From positions 104,954 to 168,953 of the forward strand of contig NZ_JAMBOT010000008.1 of NCBI RefSeq assembly GCF_023715725.1: 64,000 nucleotides of DNA. Direction: 5' to 3'. Position numbers and translations under genes: made by a program. The DNA is from Paenibacillus pasadenensis. GTDB taxonomy: Bacteria; Bacillota; Bacilli; Paenibacillales; Paenibacillaceae. Of the stretch, positions 35,190 to 44,475 are shown piece after piece. Below the pieces are notes generated by a model. That model did not search any database and was not told where the DNA came from. It saw nothing but the letters and a program-made list of their open reading frames with translations. Numbering within the stretch: position 1 is the stretch's first letter; each line of letters opens with the position of its first letter.

Positions 35190-37417
35190 GGAATCGCATC
35201 CTTCCACACTTTCCGCAGTCCGTCTACTTGCGCCTGAATGCCTGGTTTACCGTTTACTTTCACAACAAGCTCCGTGCCGCCTACTGCGCCCAGCTCCTGA
35301 TGAGGTACGCCGCGCTCTGCGAGCAGCGCCAGCAGCGCAGCCTTGTTCTCTTGGGTTGCACTGAGCAGAATACGGGATTGCGACTCGCTGAACAGCGCAT
35401 GGTCCGCGCGCAGCTCTGTCGCCACGTTGATGTCGGCGCCGAGTCCGCGTCCAAAGCTTGCTTCCGCGAGCGCAACCGCAAGGCCGCCCTCGGACAGGTC
35501 ATGCGCCGAAGCGACAAGGCCGCCGCGGATTGCTGCCTGAACCGTGTCCAGCAGACGTTTTTCTACCGCCAGGTCAATACCCGGAGGACGTCCTTCGGCT
35601 TTGCCCTGCAGCACGTACTGCAGCTCGCTGCCGCCGAATTCGGCCTTCGTTTCGCCGAGCAGAATAACGGCGTCGCCGGCGTTTTTGAACTCTTGGGTCG
35701 TAATATAGTCGATGTCGTCGATCAAGCCGACCATGCCGATAACCGGCGTCGGGTAGATCGCGCCTTTAGCATTTTCGTTGTACAGGCTGACGTTGCCGCC
35801 GATAACCGGCGTTTCCAGCACGCGGCAGGCTTCGCTCATGCCGTCAGCGGATTTTTCCAGCTGCCAGAACACTTCCGGCTTCTCCGGGCTGCCGAAGTTG
35901 AGGTTATCCGTAATCGCCAGCGGCGCGGCGCCGGAGCAAACAATGTTGCGGGCAGCCTCGGCAACCGCGATTGCGCCGCCGACCTCCGGATCGAGGAATA
36001 CGTAACGCCCGTTGCAGTCGGTCGTCATCGCAAGCGCCTTGCGGGTGCCTGGAACGAGGACAACTGCTGCGTCGGAGCCAGGAGCGACTGCCGTGCTTGT
36101 ACGGACCATATAGTCGTACTGCTTGTACACCCACTCTTTGCTGGCAACCGTCGGGGAAGCCAGAACCTTTTGCAGCGCGTCCGTCAGGTCGGATACTTCG
36201 CCGTAAGCAGCTGTGTCAATAGCAGCGCTGGCAGAGAAGTACGCAGGCTCCTGTGAAGGCTTGTTGTATACCGGGCACTCGTCAACGAGCGCTTTTACCG
36301 GCATATCGGCTACTTGCTCGCCTTGATGGAACAGGCGCAGACGGCCGTCGTCCGTTACTTTGCCGACTTTGGCGCAGATAACGCCCCAGCGCTCAAAAAT
36401 TTCGCGTGCTTGAGCTTCGTTCTCGGGAGTCACGACAAACAGCATGCGCTCCTGCGACTCCGACAGCATCATTTCGTACGGCGTCATGCCTTCCTCGCGC
36501 TGCGGCACCTCGTCGAGGTACAGCTCCAGGCCGTTGCCGGCTTTGGAAGCCATCTCCGCGCTGGAGCAGGTCAGACCCGCCGCGCCCATATCCTGAATGC
36601 CGAGTACGATGCCGGAATTGATGAGCTCCAGCGTCGATTCCATAACGAGCTTTTCCATGAACGGGTCGCCGACCTGAACAGCGGTACGCTTCTCCTCGGA
36701 TTCCTCGGACAGCTCAACGGATGCAAACGTTGCGCCGTGGATGCCGTCGCGGCCCGTTGCCGGACCGACATAAAACACCGGGTTGCCTACGCCCTTGGCG
36801 ACGCCGCGCTGGATTTTGTCGTGATCGATGAGACCTACGCACATGGCGTTAACGAGCGGATTGCCTTCATAGCTCTCGTCGAACATAACCTCGCCCGCAA
36901 CGGTCGGGATGCCGATGCAGTTGCCGTATCCGGCAATGCCGCCGACGACATGCTCGAACAGGTATTTGACGCGGTCGTTCTCCAGCTTGCCGAAACGAAG
37001 GCTGTTGAGCAGCGCGACAGGACGGGCGCCCATGGAGAAAATGTCGCGGATGATGCCGCCAACGCCGGTCGCTGCGCCTTGGTACGGCTCAACGGCGGAC
37101 GGATGGTTGTGGGATTCGATTTTGAATACAACGGCTTGGTTGTCTCCGATATCAACGATGCCCGCGCCCTCGCCTGGACCCATAAGCACTTTTGGACCCG
37201 TAATCGGGAACTTTTTGAGGATGGGCTTGGAGTTTTTGTAGGAGCAGTGCTCCGACCACATAACGCTGAATACGCCGATTTCGGTGTAGTTGGGCAGACG
37301 GCCCATGAAGCCGCAAATGAGCTCGTACTCGTGATCCGTCACTCCGAACTGCTGGTAAATCTTTTGCTCGGAGATTTGCTCCGCTGTCGGTTCCTTAGCC
37401 GTTAACTGCTGCGCCAT
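35174..37417 (-). CDS. purL: Phosphoribosylformylglycinamidine synthase, large subunit
   Basis: Step 4: amidation of FGAR to FGAM. The 747-residue small-type PurL works with PurQ (glutaminase) and PurS. Two AIRS-like repeats are visible: the first around GVFSVMWSEHCSYKNSKP, HNHPSAVEPYQGAATGVGGIIRD and DMGAAGLTCSS, the second around SDAAVVLVPGTRKALAMTTD and SEGGLAVALAEASFGRG. Overlaps purQ by 23 bases at its start and purF at its end, as in other Firmicute operons. Confidence 0.98.
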   Translation of the reverse strand: MAQQLTAKEPTAEQISEQKIYQQFGVTDHEYELICGFMGRLPNYTEIGVFSVMWSEHCSYKNSKPILKKFPITGPKVLMGPGEGAGIVDIGDNQAVVFKIESHNHPSAVEPYQGAATGVGGIIRDIFSMGARPVALLNSLRFGKLENDRVKYLFEHVVGGIAGYGNCIGIPTVAGEVMFDESYEGNPLVNAMCVGLIDHDKIQRGVAKGVGNPVFYVGPATGRDGIHGATFASVELSEESEEKRTAVQVGDPFMEKLVMESTLELINSGIVLGIQDMGAAGLTCSSAEMASKAGNGLELYLDEVPQREEGMTPYEMMLSESQERMLFVVTPENEAQAREIFERWGVICAKVGKVTDDGRLRLFHQGEQVADMPVKALVDECPVYNKPSQEPAYFSASAAIDTAAYGEVSDLTDALQKVLASPTVASKEWVYKQYDYMVRTSTAVAPGSDAAVVLVPGTRKALAMTTDCNGRYVFLDPEVGGAIAVAEAARNIVCSGAAPLAITDNLNFGSPEKPEVFWQLEKSADGMSEACRVLETPVIGGNVSLYNENAKGAIYPTPVIGMVGLIDDIDYITTQEFKNAGDAVILLGETKAEFGGSELQYVLQGKAEGRPPGIDLAVEKRLLDTVQAAIRGGLVASAHDLSEGGLAVALAEASFGRGLGADINVATELRADHALFSESQSRILLSATQENKAALLALLAERGVPHQELGAVGGTELVVKVNGKPGIQAQVDGLRKVWKDAIPCLMK

Positions 37418-38087
37418 GCTGTTCCCTCCATGCGTTCAAAATCGATGTAAACATCCGCTTGCCGTCCTCGGAGCCAAGAATTTGGCTGACTGCGCGCTCC
37501 GGATGCGGCATCATGCCGACAACGTTGCCGCGCTCGTTGCAAATACCGGCGATGTCGTGAAGCGAGCCGTTCGGGTTTCCGCCGTTCGCGTAACGGAAAA
37601 CGATCTGGTTGTTCGCCTTCAGAGACTCCAAAGTCGCCTCGTCGCAATAGTAGTTTCCTTCGCCGTGCGCAATCGGGATCGAGATGACCTCGCCCTCTTG
37701 ATATTGAGTCGTAAAAGGAGTCGCCGCGTTCACAACCTCAAGCGGAGACTGGTGGCACAGGAATTTCAGATCACGGTTGCGCAGCAGCGCGCCAGGCAGC
37801 AATCCCGCTTCGGTAAGAATCTGGAATCCGTTGCAAATGCCGAGCACGTATTTGCCTGCTTCCGCAGCTTTGACAACCTCGCTCATGACCGGAGCAAAAC
37901 GCGCAATTGCGCCGCAGCGCAGATAATCGCCGTAAGAGAAGCCGCCAGGCACGAGAATCGCATCATAGCTGGAAAGATCTGTTGCCGTGTGCCATACGTA
38001 GTCGACGGATTGGCCGATTTCTTCCACGGCTTTGTAACAGTCGATGTCGCAGTTGGAACCCGGGAATACAATAACCGCAAACTTCAT
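37395..38087 (-). CDS. purQ: FGAM synthase, glutaminase subunit
   Basis: Class I glutamine amidotransferase that feeds ammonia to PurL. The 230 residues have the nucleophile elbow LGICNGFQIL (Cys), the oxyanion strand VLVPGGFSYGDYLR and the catalytic His-Glu pair PHPERAV. Stands four bases after purS. Confidence 0.97.
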   Translation of the reverse strand: MKFAVIVFPGSNCDIDCYKAVEEIGQSVDYVWHTATDLSSYDAILVPGGFSYGDYLRCGAIARFAPVMSEVVKAAEAGKYVLGICNGFQILTEAGLLPGALLRNRDLKFLCHQSPLEVVNAATPFTTQYQEGEVISIPIAHGEGNYYCDEATLESLKANNQIVFRYANGGNPNGSLHDIAGICNERGNVVGMMPHPERAVSQILGSEDGKRMFTSILNAWREQHGAAVNG

Positions 38088-38091
38088 CGGC

Positions 38092-38334
38092 TCAGCCCTC
38101 CAGCTCGAAGCGGTAATCTTCCACGACGGTGTTCGCCAGCAGCTTTTCGCACATAGCGCGCACGCGTTGCTCAGCCTCGGCGCGGTCTTCCGTATCCAAA
38201 GTCAGCTCCAGGTACTTGCCAATGCGGACCTTGCCAACTTCTGCGAAGCCCATGCTGTGCAGAGCTCCTTGAACTGCCGTTCCTTGCGGGTCCAACACGT
38301 TTTGCTTGATCGTCACGTATACGGTTGCTTTCAT
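38092..38334 (-). CDS. purS: FGAM synthase, PurS subunit
   Basis: Small structural subunit that bridges PurL and PurQ and helps channel ammonia. The 80 residues begin MKATVYVTIKQNVLDPQGTA and include ALHSMGFAEVGKVRIGKYLE, which fits the family fold. AGGAG-type site before the ATG. Confidence 0.96.
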   Translation of the reverse strand: MKATVYVTIKQNVLDPQGTAVQGALHSMGFAEVGKVRIGKYLELTLDTEDRAEAEQRVRAMCEKLLANTVVEDYRFELEG

Positions 38335-38382
38335 CGTGGCAACTCCTCATAAGGGGGATGGTTGAAACGCTCGGTGAAAAAT

Positions 38383-38433
38383 GGTCCGCTGCGCCATAGG
38401 TCTGCTCTCCGATCGCTGTTAACCTCGGATACC
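38383..38433 (+). repeat. Dispersed intergenic repeat, partial copy B1
   Basis: Carries CCGCTGCGCCATAGG, then CTCTCCGATCGCTGTTAACC. It is a diverged shorter version of copy A (9556-9665) and lies directly before copy B2. Confidence 0.6.
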
Positions 38434-38460
38434 GCTATAATTCAGTCCAGTGAAAAAGTT

Positions 38461-38570
38461 CCCGCTGCGCCAAAGGCCGGCCCTCCGATCGCTCTTGAAC
38501 TCAGATTTCCTTGAACTTAACCTCCCACAGAGGTGGAAATCCGACTTCAAATGCGAACGCTAGGCTTCTC
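38461..38570 (+). repeat. Dispersed intergenic repeat, copy B2
   Basis: Close match to copy A at 9556-9665 but on the opposite strand: CCGCTGCGCCAAAGG, CGGCCCTCCGATCGCTCTTG, CTCAGATTTCCTTGAACT, GGTGGAAATCCGAC, GCGAACGCT. It lies in the 380-base purC-purS gap within the purine operon. No reading frame covers it. Confidence 0.75.
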
Positions 38571-38714
38571 CAGGCTCGGCCTTTGACTCCGCTCCTTTTT
38601 TCACTTGGCACCGCCAAGCGGTAGAAATTCAACAGCTTATTCTCCGGGCAGAACCTTCGGCTCCACTTCTCTTTTCATCAATCTGGTAAAAATTAAAATA
38701 AATAAAAACCAGCT

Positions 38715-39620
38715 CTAGCGAAGCTCTTGTCCGGTCAATGCCCGGTATATAGCGCGGTAACGGGAAGTCGTTTCTGCTACGACGGCCTCCGGCAGAGGAG
38801 CCGGCTTGCTGTCCCGGTCCCAATCCGAACCGAGCAGATAAGTACGCACCGGTTCTTTGTCCATGCTGTCAATTTCGGTATCGAGCTCGTACTTGTCTTG
38901 AGCCCAGAACCGGGAAGAATCCGGCGTGAAAATTTCGTCGATCAGAATAATCTGTCCGTCAATCAGGCCGAATTCAAACTTGCAGTCCGCCAAAATAATG
39001 CCGCGCTCCAGGCAATAGGCGTGAGCGAACTCATACAGGCGAATGCTGCGGTCGCGCAGCTGCTCCGCGATATCGGCTCCAACCATCTCCTCCATGCACG
39101 AGAACGGTATGTCCTCGTCATGGCCGACGTCGTTTTTGGCTGCGGGGGTAAAAATCGGCTGCGGGAACCGCTCATTTTTGCGCATGCCGTCCAGCAGAGG
39201 AATGCCGTTGATTTCACCGTTATGCTTATACTGCCGCCAGCCGCCGCCGGTAATGTATCCGCGCACGACACACTCGATGTCGATTCGCTCCGCTTTGCGG
39301 GTAACCATAATCCGGTTGCGCAGCTGCTCCTTGCCCTCTTCAGCCACCAGATCGCCGAGCAGTTCAACATCGCTGTGAATGACGTGGTTCGGCTGAACTG
39401 CCGCCGTCTGCTCGAACCAGAACGCGCTCAGCCGGTTCAGCACATTGCCTTTGTCCGGAACAGCCGGGTCCAGCACATAATCAAAAGCGCTGATCCGGTC
39501 GGTAACGACAATCAGGTAATGCTCGCCGAGATCGTACAGCTCGCGGACTTTTCCTTTGTAAAGCAGCGGCGCCTTAATGAGGTCCGCCGCCGTGGACAGC
39601 GCTTTGGAAGCAACAGCCAT
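38715..39620 (-). CDS. purC: SAICAR synthase
   Basis: Step 7: joins aspartate to CAIR. The 301-residue protein belongs to the longer form of the family (Bacillus PurC is about 240). Motifs: LLYKGKVRELYDLG near the N-terminus, VTDRISAFDYVL, ECVVRGYITGGGWRQY, ILADCKFEFGLIDG and DEIFTPDSSRFW. Lies between purB and purS. Unlike most of the operon it is flanked by repeat-bearing gaps on both sides. Confidence 0.96.
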   Translation of the reverse strand: MAVASKALSTAADLIKAPLLYKGKVRELYDLGEHYLIVVTDRISAFDYVLDPAVPDKGNVLNRLSAFWFEQTAAVQPNHVIHSDVELLGDLVAEEGKEQLRNRIMVTRKAERIDIECVVRGYITGGGWRQYKHNGEINGIPLLDGMRKNERFPQPIFTPAAKNDVGHDEDIPFSCMEEMVGADIAEQLRDRSIRLYEFAHAYCLERGIILADCKFEFGLIDGQIILIDEIFTPDSSRFWAQDKYELDTEIDSMDKEPVRTYLLGSDWDRDSKPAPLPEAVVAETTSRYRAIYRALTGQELR

Positions 39621-39663
39621 CGGTTCTCCCCGCCTTTAATCGTAGTATGGATCAGCTAAAGCG

Positions 39664-39700
39664 CCCGCTGCGCCAGAGACCGGCCTTGGAATCGCTCTTG
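39664..39700 (+). repeat. Dispersed intergenic repeat, partial copy C
   Basis: CCGCTGCGCCAGAGACCGGC followed by TTGGAATCGCTCTTG resembles the first 40 bases of copies A and B2. Lies in the purB-purC gap. Confidence 0.55.
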
Positions 39701-39741
39701 GAATCAAAGGCGACCCTTTGGGCTCAATCGGGCTCAATCTA

Positions 39742-41049
39742 TTAGATCAGCTCAAGACGGCGGAAAATCGTGTCAACATGCTTCAGATGCCAGCTTGGGT
39801 TGAACGCATCGTCGATTTCCTGGGCGCTCAGATGCTTCGTAATTTCAGGCGTCGACTCGATGATGTCGCGGAACTGGCGCTGCTCTTCCCAAGCCTGCAT
39901 CGCGCGCGGCTGCACCGTATCGTACGCCTGCTCGCGGGCAAAGCCTTTGTCGATGAGCTTTGTCATGACGCGGCCGGAGAACGGCACGCCGAACGTGCGG
40001 CCCATGTTGCGCTTCATGTTTTCCGGGAACACCTGAAGATTTTTGATGATGTTGCCGAGACGGTTCAGCATGTAGTTGAGCAGCATCGTCGCATCCGGCA
40101 GGATGACGCGCTCCACGGAGGAGTGGCTGATATCGCGCTCATGCCAGAGCGGCACGTTTTCGTAGGCGCTGATCATATGGCCGCGAATGACGCGGGCCAG
40201 GCCGGAAATGTTCTCGCAGCCGATCGGATTGCGCTTGTGCGGCATTGCCGACGATCCTTTTTGGCCTTTGGCGAACGGCTCCTCGACTTCGCGGAACTCG
40301 CTCTTTTGCAGAGCGCGGATTTCCGTAGCGAACTTGTCCAGCGACGTGGCGATCAGCGCCAGCGTGCCCATGTACTCGGCGTGGCGGTCGCGCTGCAGCG
40401 TCTGGGTGCTGATCGGAGCCGGCTTCGTGCCGAGCTTGCGGCAAACGAATTCCTCGACAAATGGATCGATATTGGCGTAAGTGCCAACGGCGCCGGAAAT
40501 TTTGCCGTACTGTACGCCGTCCGCAGCATGATGGAATCGTTCCAGGTTGCGTTTCATCTCTTCATACCAAAGCGCCAGCTTGAGGCCAAACGTTGTCGGC
40601 TCTGCGTGCACGCCGTGCGTACGGCCCATCATGACCGTGTCCTTGTAGGCAACAGCCTGTCCGCGCAAAATCTCGATGAAGTTCGTCAGGTCGCGCTCCA
40701 AAATCTCGTTTGCCTGGCGAAGCAGGTAACCCGTCGCCGTATCCACAACGTCCGTGGAGGTCAGGCCGTAATGCACCCATTTGCGCTCGGCTCCGAGCGT
40801 TTCGGATACAGCGCGCGTAAAGGCGATCACATCATGACGCGTTTCCAGCTCGATCTCGTTGATCCGGTCAATATTAAAGCCGGCGCTTTCGCGGATTGCG
40901 GCAACGTCCTCCTTCGGAATGACGCCGAGCTCCGACCAAGCTTCGCAAGCGCAGATTTCAACTTCCAGCCACGCCTTGAATTTATTTTCTTCCGTCCAGA
41001 TCGCCCGCATCTCGGGTCTGCTGTAACGCTCCAACATAGGCTTCATCAC
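39742..41049 (-). CDS. purB: Adenylosuccinate lyase
   Basis: Acts twice in purine synthesis, cleaving SAICAR to AICAR and adenylosuccinate to AMP. The 435 residues contain the fumarase/aspartase superfamily signature GSSAMPHKRNPIGCE, with HYGLTSTDVVDTATG and MMGRTHGVHAEPTTFG as the other two conserved active-site regions. Full length. Confidence 0.97.
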   Translation of the reverse strand: MMKPMLERYSRPEMRAIWTEENKFKAWLEVEICACEAWSELGVIPKEDVAAIRESAGFNIDRINEIELETRHDVIAFTRAVSETLGAERKWVHYGLTSTDVVDTATGYLLRQANEILERDLTNFIEILRGQAVAYKDTVMMGRTHGVHAEPTTFGLKLALWYEEMKRNLERFHHAADGVQYGKISGAVGTYANIDPFVEEFVCRKLGTKPAPISTQTLQRDRHAEYMGTLALIATSLDKFATEIRALQKSEFREVEEPFAKGQKGSSAMPHKRNPIGCENISGLARVIRGHMISAYENVPLWHERDISHSSVERVILPDATMLLNYMLNRLGNIIKNLQVFPENMKRNMGRTFGVPFSGRVMTKLIDKGFAREQAYDTVQPRAMQAWEEQRQFRDIIESTPEITKHLSAQEIDDAFNPSWHLKHVDTIFRRLELI

Positions 41050-41126
41050 ACCTTTATTTAGATTGTAAAATGTATTTGGAAAGCAGGCTTAGCCTGCATG
41101 TTTGATTATAATGCGCTGCCTCTAGA

Positions 41127-42353
41127 TCAGGCTTCGTTCTCCGCTTGCCATATTCCCGTTCCCTCAATCCAGGCCAACGCCGCGTCCGTATCCGGCGCCA
41201 GCACGTTAATATGGCCCATCTTGCGGCCGTATTTGGCCTCGGCTTTGCCGTACAGATGCAGCTTGGGAACGGCGCTCAGCCGTGCCGCTTCGCTGTCCGG
41301 AGCCGTAATTCGCTGCACAACCGGCTCCACATGCTGTCCGAGCACGTTAACCATGACAACCGGGCTCATCAGCGACGGATTGCCGAGCGGCAGGCCGCAA
41401 ACGGCGCGCACATGCTGCTCGAACTGGGAGGTCCGGCAAGCTTCCATCGTGAAGTGGCCGCTGTTGTGCGGGCGCGGCGCAAGCTCGTTGACATACAGCT
41501 GGCCGTCCTCCGTCAGGAACAGCTCCACGGCGACGAGGCCAACCGCTCCAAGACCCTCGACGATCCGCAGCGCCAGCCGCTCCGCTTCTTCCAGCACGGA
41601 CGCTTCAACCCGTGCAGGCACGATTGAAAGATGAAGAATATTGTCCACATGGATGTTCTCTGCCGGCGGAAAAACGCGAACCTCGCCGTGCGAGCTGCGG
41701 GCGGCAATAACGGACAGCTCTTTGCTGAAACGGATAAACTGCTCCAGCACCAGCTCCGTGCCCGCCTTCGCAAGCTCCGCATACGCGGCCGGGATTTCCT
41801 CCTCGCTGCGGATGACCCACTGGCCCTTGCCGTCGTAGCCTCCGGTAGCCGTCTTGAGCACCGCCGGGAGGCCGAGACGGTTTACCTCGTCACGCAGCTC
41901 CTGCTCGCTGCGGATTTCCGCGTACGGAGCAACCTTCGCTCCCGCCGCCTCAACCGCACGCTTCTCGCGCAGCCGGTGCTGCGTCGTGTACAGCAAGTCG
42001 CTGCCCTGCGGCACATAGGATTGCTCCATAAGCATCGCGGCGACATCCGCATCCACATTTTCGAACTCGTAGGTGATTACATCACAGCGCCCGGCCAAAC
42101 GGCTCGCCGCATCCCGATCGTCATAGGCAGCCTCGATGCTCCCGCCGACCTGTGCAGCCGGTCCGTCCGCAGCAGGGTCCATCGCTACAAACCGATATCC
42201 CATCGCGCTGCCTGCGAGCGCCATCATGCGTCCCAACTGGCCGCCGCCAAGAATGCCAACCGTCGCTCCCGGCCCGATCGTGCGGGCTGAATCGGGTTTC
42301 ACAGCCGCTCCGTTTCGCGCAAGCGCGTCTTGTTTGCCGCCCCCTGCGCTCAC
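41127..42353 (-). CDS. purK: N5-carboxyaminoimidazole ribonucleotide synthase
   Basis: ATP-grasp enzyme forming N5-CAIR from AIR and bicarbonate. The 408 residues include a leader of about 30, then GATVGILGGGQLGRMMALA, the ATP-grasp segment PAVLKTATGGYDGKGQWV and ELAPRPHNSGHFTMEAC. The start overlaps the end of purE by four bases. The leader is longer than usual and its sequence is low in complexity. Confidence 0.96.
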   Translation of the reverse strand: MSAGGGKQDALARNGAAVKPDSARTIGPGATVGILGGGQLGRMMALAGSAMGYRFVAMDPAADGPAAQVGGSIEAAYDDRDAASRLAGRCDVITYEFENVDADVAAMLMEQSYVPQGSDLLYTTQHRLREKRAVEAAGAKVAPYAEIRSEQELRDEVNRLGLPAVLKTATGGYDGKGQWVIRSEEEIPAAYAELAKAGTELVLEQFIRFSKELSVIAARSSHGEVRVFPPAENIHVDNILHLSIVPARVEASVLEEAERLALRIVEGLGAVGLVAVELFLTEDGQLYVNELAPRPHNSGHFTMEACRTSQFEQHVRAVCGLPLGNPSLMSPVVMVNVLGQHVEPVVQRITAPDSEAARLSAVPKLHLYGKAEAKYGRKMGHINVLAPDTDAALAWIEGTGIWQAENEA

Positions 42354-42844
42354 AGCTCTTCCCCGCTGGCCAGCACCTGCTGACGGGTCGCTTCGCGGCG
42401 CTCCTGCACGCGAGCCTGGACTTCCGGGTCGAATGCGCCGAGCATTTGCGCGGCTAGCAGGCCGGCATTGGTGCCGCCCGCTGCGCCGATTGCCACCGTC
42501 GCCACCGGGATGCCTGCCGGCATCTGTACAATAGAGAGCAGCGAATCAAGCCCGCTCAGCGCAGAGGACTTTACAGGCACGCCAATAACCGGAAGCGGCG
42601 TTTTTGCAGCTACCATTCCGGGCAAATGAGCCGCTCCGCCGGCTCCGGCTATAATGACCTTCAGGCCGCGCTCTGCGGCTGTTTCGGCATATTCAAACAT
42701 GAGGTCTGGCGTCCGGTGAGCCGAAACGACCCGCTTTTCGTAGGCAATTCCCAGCTCGTCCAACACGCCGCAAGCCAATTTCATCGTTTCCCAATCCGAC
42801 TTGCTGCCCATGATGACGCCTACGCTTGCACTCATCCCATTCAT
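42350..42844 (-). CDS. purE: N5-CAIR mutase (PurE)
   Basis: Converts N5-CAIR to CAIR. The 164 residues have the class I PurE motifs VGVIMGSKSDWETMK, SAHRTPDLMFEYAE (active His) and AGGAAHLPGMVAA. First gene of the operon, downstream of the guanine riboswitch. Confidence 0.97.
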   Translation of the reverse strand: MNGMSASVGVIMGSKSDWETMKLACGVLDELGIAYEKRVVSAHRTPDLMFEYAETAAERGLKVIIAGAGGAAHLPGMVAAKTPLPVIGVPVKSSALSGLDSLLSIVQMPAGIPVATVAIGAAGGTNAGLLAAQMLGAFDPEVQARVQERREATRQQVLASGEEL

Positions 42845-42905
42845 CCCGCCTTCGCTGCATTTTAAGTGGTATTAAGCACGCTGCGCCTGTCGGCCGCATA
42901 TACAC

Positions 42906-42981
42906 AAAAAAATCCCGCTGCCGGGCCGCCGAACACTCCTTAAACCATGAAGCGTTCTAGCAGCATCCAAGCCTGCGGGAT
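42906..42981 (-). terminator. Riboswitch-controlled terminator of the purine leader
   Basis: On the minus strand ATCCCGC (about 42975) can pair with GCGGGAT just before a run of seven T at 42906-42912. The stem closes a long loop with further GC pairing inside. Its place between aptamer and purE fits a guanine-induced terminator. Confidence 0.55.
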
Positions 42982-43063
42982 ACCGGCGGTGCGGGCCTGC
43001 ATCAAACGCTGCAGTCCGGGCGAACGCCGCCTATCGCGGCAGCGGCGTAAGCCGCCAAGCCGC

Positions 43064-43133
43064 ATATCCCGTAGTCCGGCGATTACGGTCGCCAGGTAGA
43101 AACGTTCGGGCCGATTCCCGAATATATACGAGG
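43064..43133 (-). ncRNA. Guanine riboswitch (purine G-box) of the purine operon
   Basis: Minus strand reads CTCGTATA, then the J/L elements with GTTTCTACC, ACCGTAA and GGACTACGGG, matching the purine aptamer with P1, two hairpins and the invariant core. The base at the specificity position is C (GACTAC), which selects guanine/hypoxanthine rather than adenine. It lies some 220 bases before purE. Confidence 0.93.
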
Positions 43134-43232
43134 GTTCAATTCATCTTCTCATGTTAAAGCTTCCGCCTGTTCTGCTACAAGATTCGACATCTTGAAAACA
43201 TGCCAAACAAGCTCGATTAACTTTGCTCCCCT

Positions 43233-43262
43233 AGTGTACCCAAAGTCAGCCGCGACTGTCAA
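43233..43262 (-). promoter_or_regulatory. Sigma-A promoter of the purine operon
   Basis: Minus strand TTGACA (43257-43262), 18 bases, TACACT (43233-43238). The predicted start at about 43226 gives about 90 bases of leader before the riboswitch aptamer. Confidence 0.7.
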
Positions 43263-43510
43263 CCCAAAAACACGAACATTAATTTAATTTAAAAGCATAA
43301 AGTTCGCCTTTTGCTGGAATACTGGATATCGCTTCATTACTGCCGCCTCCATGTTAAATCCTTCTCTCAAACGAGCGGACAATGAGGGAGGCTTGAATAT
43401 TTTTAAGCGCTTTCATTTAATGATACCTGCTCTCGCAGCATCAAAATCCCTTTAACAGTGCGGTATAGTAAGCTTTCCAGCCACCAAAACCGATTTTCGG
43501 CAAAAAAGAA

Positions 43511-43541
43511 AAGCCAAACTGCTCTCATGGCAGTTTGGCTT
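43511..43541 (-). terminator. Terminator after the nitroreductase gene
   Basis: AAGCCAAACTGC pairs with GCAGTTTGGCTT around TCTCATG, and T-rich sequence follows on the minus strand. It lies about 125 bases after the stop. Confidence 0.75.
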
Positions 43542-43666
43542 CCATAAACTTAATCCGATACTTGCACCGTTGAAAATGATGTCACTTTTGCTGACATGGA
43601 CTAAGAGATATAAAAGAGAAATAATGCCTAAATCCGAACATCCCGGATTTTCCATCGACAATTGGC

Positions 43667-44245
43667 TCAACTAATCCAGAACGTTTTGTCCTTTGCAGCG
43701 ATTCGCTTGCCTTCCGGGGAAATCATAGCGGGATACCCGATATAAATGAATCCGACGAGCTCCTCGCCGTTTTTCAGCCCAAAGGCCGACTTCATAGCCG
43801 GATGCTGCATCGGCTCGCCGCTGCGCCAAACCGCTCCAAGTCCTTCCTCATAGGCGGTTAGCAGCATGTTCTGAACCGCACAGTGGACAGCAGCCAATTC
43901 TTCCGAGCGAATAACGCGCGGATTCGTCGATGGCGAGCAAGCAGCCGCAATTACGACAGGAGCGCGCATTGCCTTGGCTTCCTCACGGGCAAGCCGTTTC
44001 TCCTTCTCCTCAGCCTCCATACCGTCCAGCGCATCCAGCGCATCCAGCGCCGCATTGGCATAAGCGCTGCCGAGCACCCGTCTGCCTTCGCCCGTCATCA
44101 CAAAAAACTTCCAAGGCTCCGTATGATGATGATTGGGAGCCCATACCGCCGACTCCAAAATCCGCTCGATTTTCTCCTTCTCCACCGGCAGATCCAGCAC
44201 CTTTCCGATGCTCCGTCTCTGCCGGATTGCTTGCTGAAGTTCCAT
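43667..44245 (-). CDS. Nitroreductase-family flavoprotein
   Basis: FMN-dependent oxidoreductase of the nitroreductase family, natural substrate unknown. The 192 residues start MELQQAIRQRRSIGKVLDLP, where RRS contacts FMN. ILESAVWAPNHHHTEPWKFFV and the late GLGAVWRSGEPM and GYPAMISPEGKRI segments are typical. The start at 44245 has AAGGAGGGAAAGCGG before it. The frame upstream to 44398 is not supported. Divergent from the DUF11 locus. Confidence 0.9.
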   Translation of the reverse strand: MELQQAIRQRRSIGKVLDLPVEKEKIERILESAVWAPNHHHTEPWKFFVMTGEGRRVLGSAYANAALDALDALDGMEAEEKEKRLAREEAKAMRAPVVIAAACSPSTNPRVIRSEELAAVHCAVQNMLLTAYEEGLGAVWRSGEPMQHPAMKSAFGLKNGEELVGFIYIGYPAMISPEGKRIAAKDKTFWIS

Positions 44246-44383
44246 CCGCTTTCCCTCCTTGCAGTTCAGATTCGGGTAAACACTGCGGTTAATCCCACCT
44301 ATTATTATACGTGTCAAATGCTTAATGGAAAAGCGACAGCATCTTCCGCTCCTCGACCAGTCGGCCATGCTTTGTAAAATTAA

Positions 44384-44413
44384 GTCAAAAATCAGCAAGC
44401 TGCTTCATACAAT
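44384..44413 (+). promoter_or_regulatory. Sigma-E-like promoter of the giant DUF11 gene
   Basis: GTCAAAAA (44384-44391), 14 bases, CATACAAT (44406-44413). The minus-10 is a full match to the mother-cell sigma-E consensus CATACAnT, and the minus-35 shares GTCA with the consensus GTCATATT. Transcription would begin near 44420, giving a leader of about 60 bases before the ribosome-binding site at 44470-44480. Confidence 0.45.
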
Positions 44414-44475
44414 TAAGCTTGAATGAAATGCGGGGGATCGGCGCTATCCTTCCGCTGTTATTTTACGGCAAGGCG

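Noticed and set aside
44246..44398. N-terminal extension of the nitroreductase
   Set aside because: The family start is MELQQAIRQRRS with AAGGAGG before it. The extension lacks conservation signs and would enter the promoter region of the DUF11 locus.
44419..44475. TTG start of the giant gene at 44419
   Set aside because: No ribosome-binding site, and it lies at or before the predicted transcript start of the sigma-E-like promoter.
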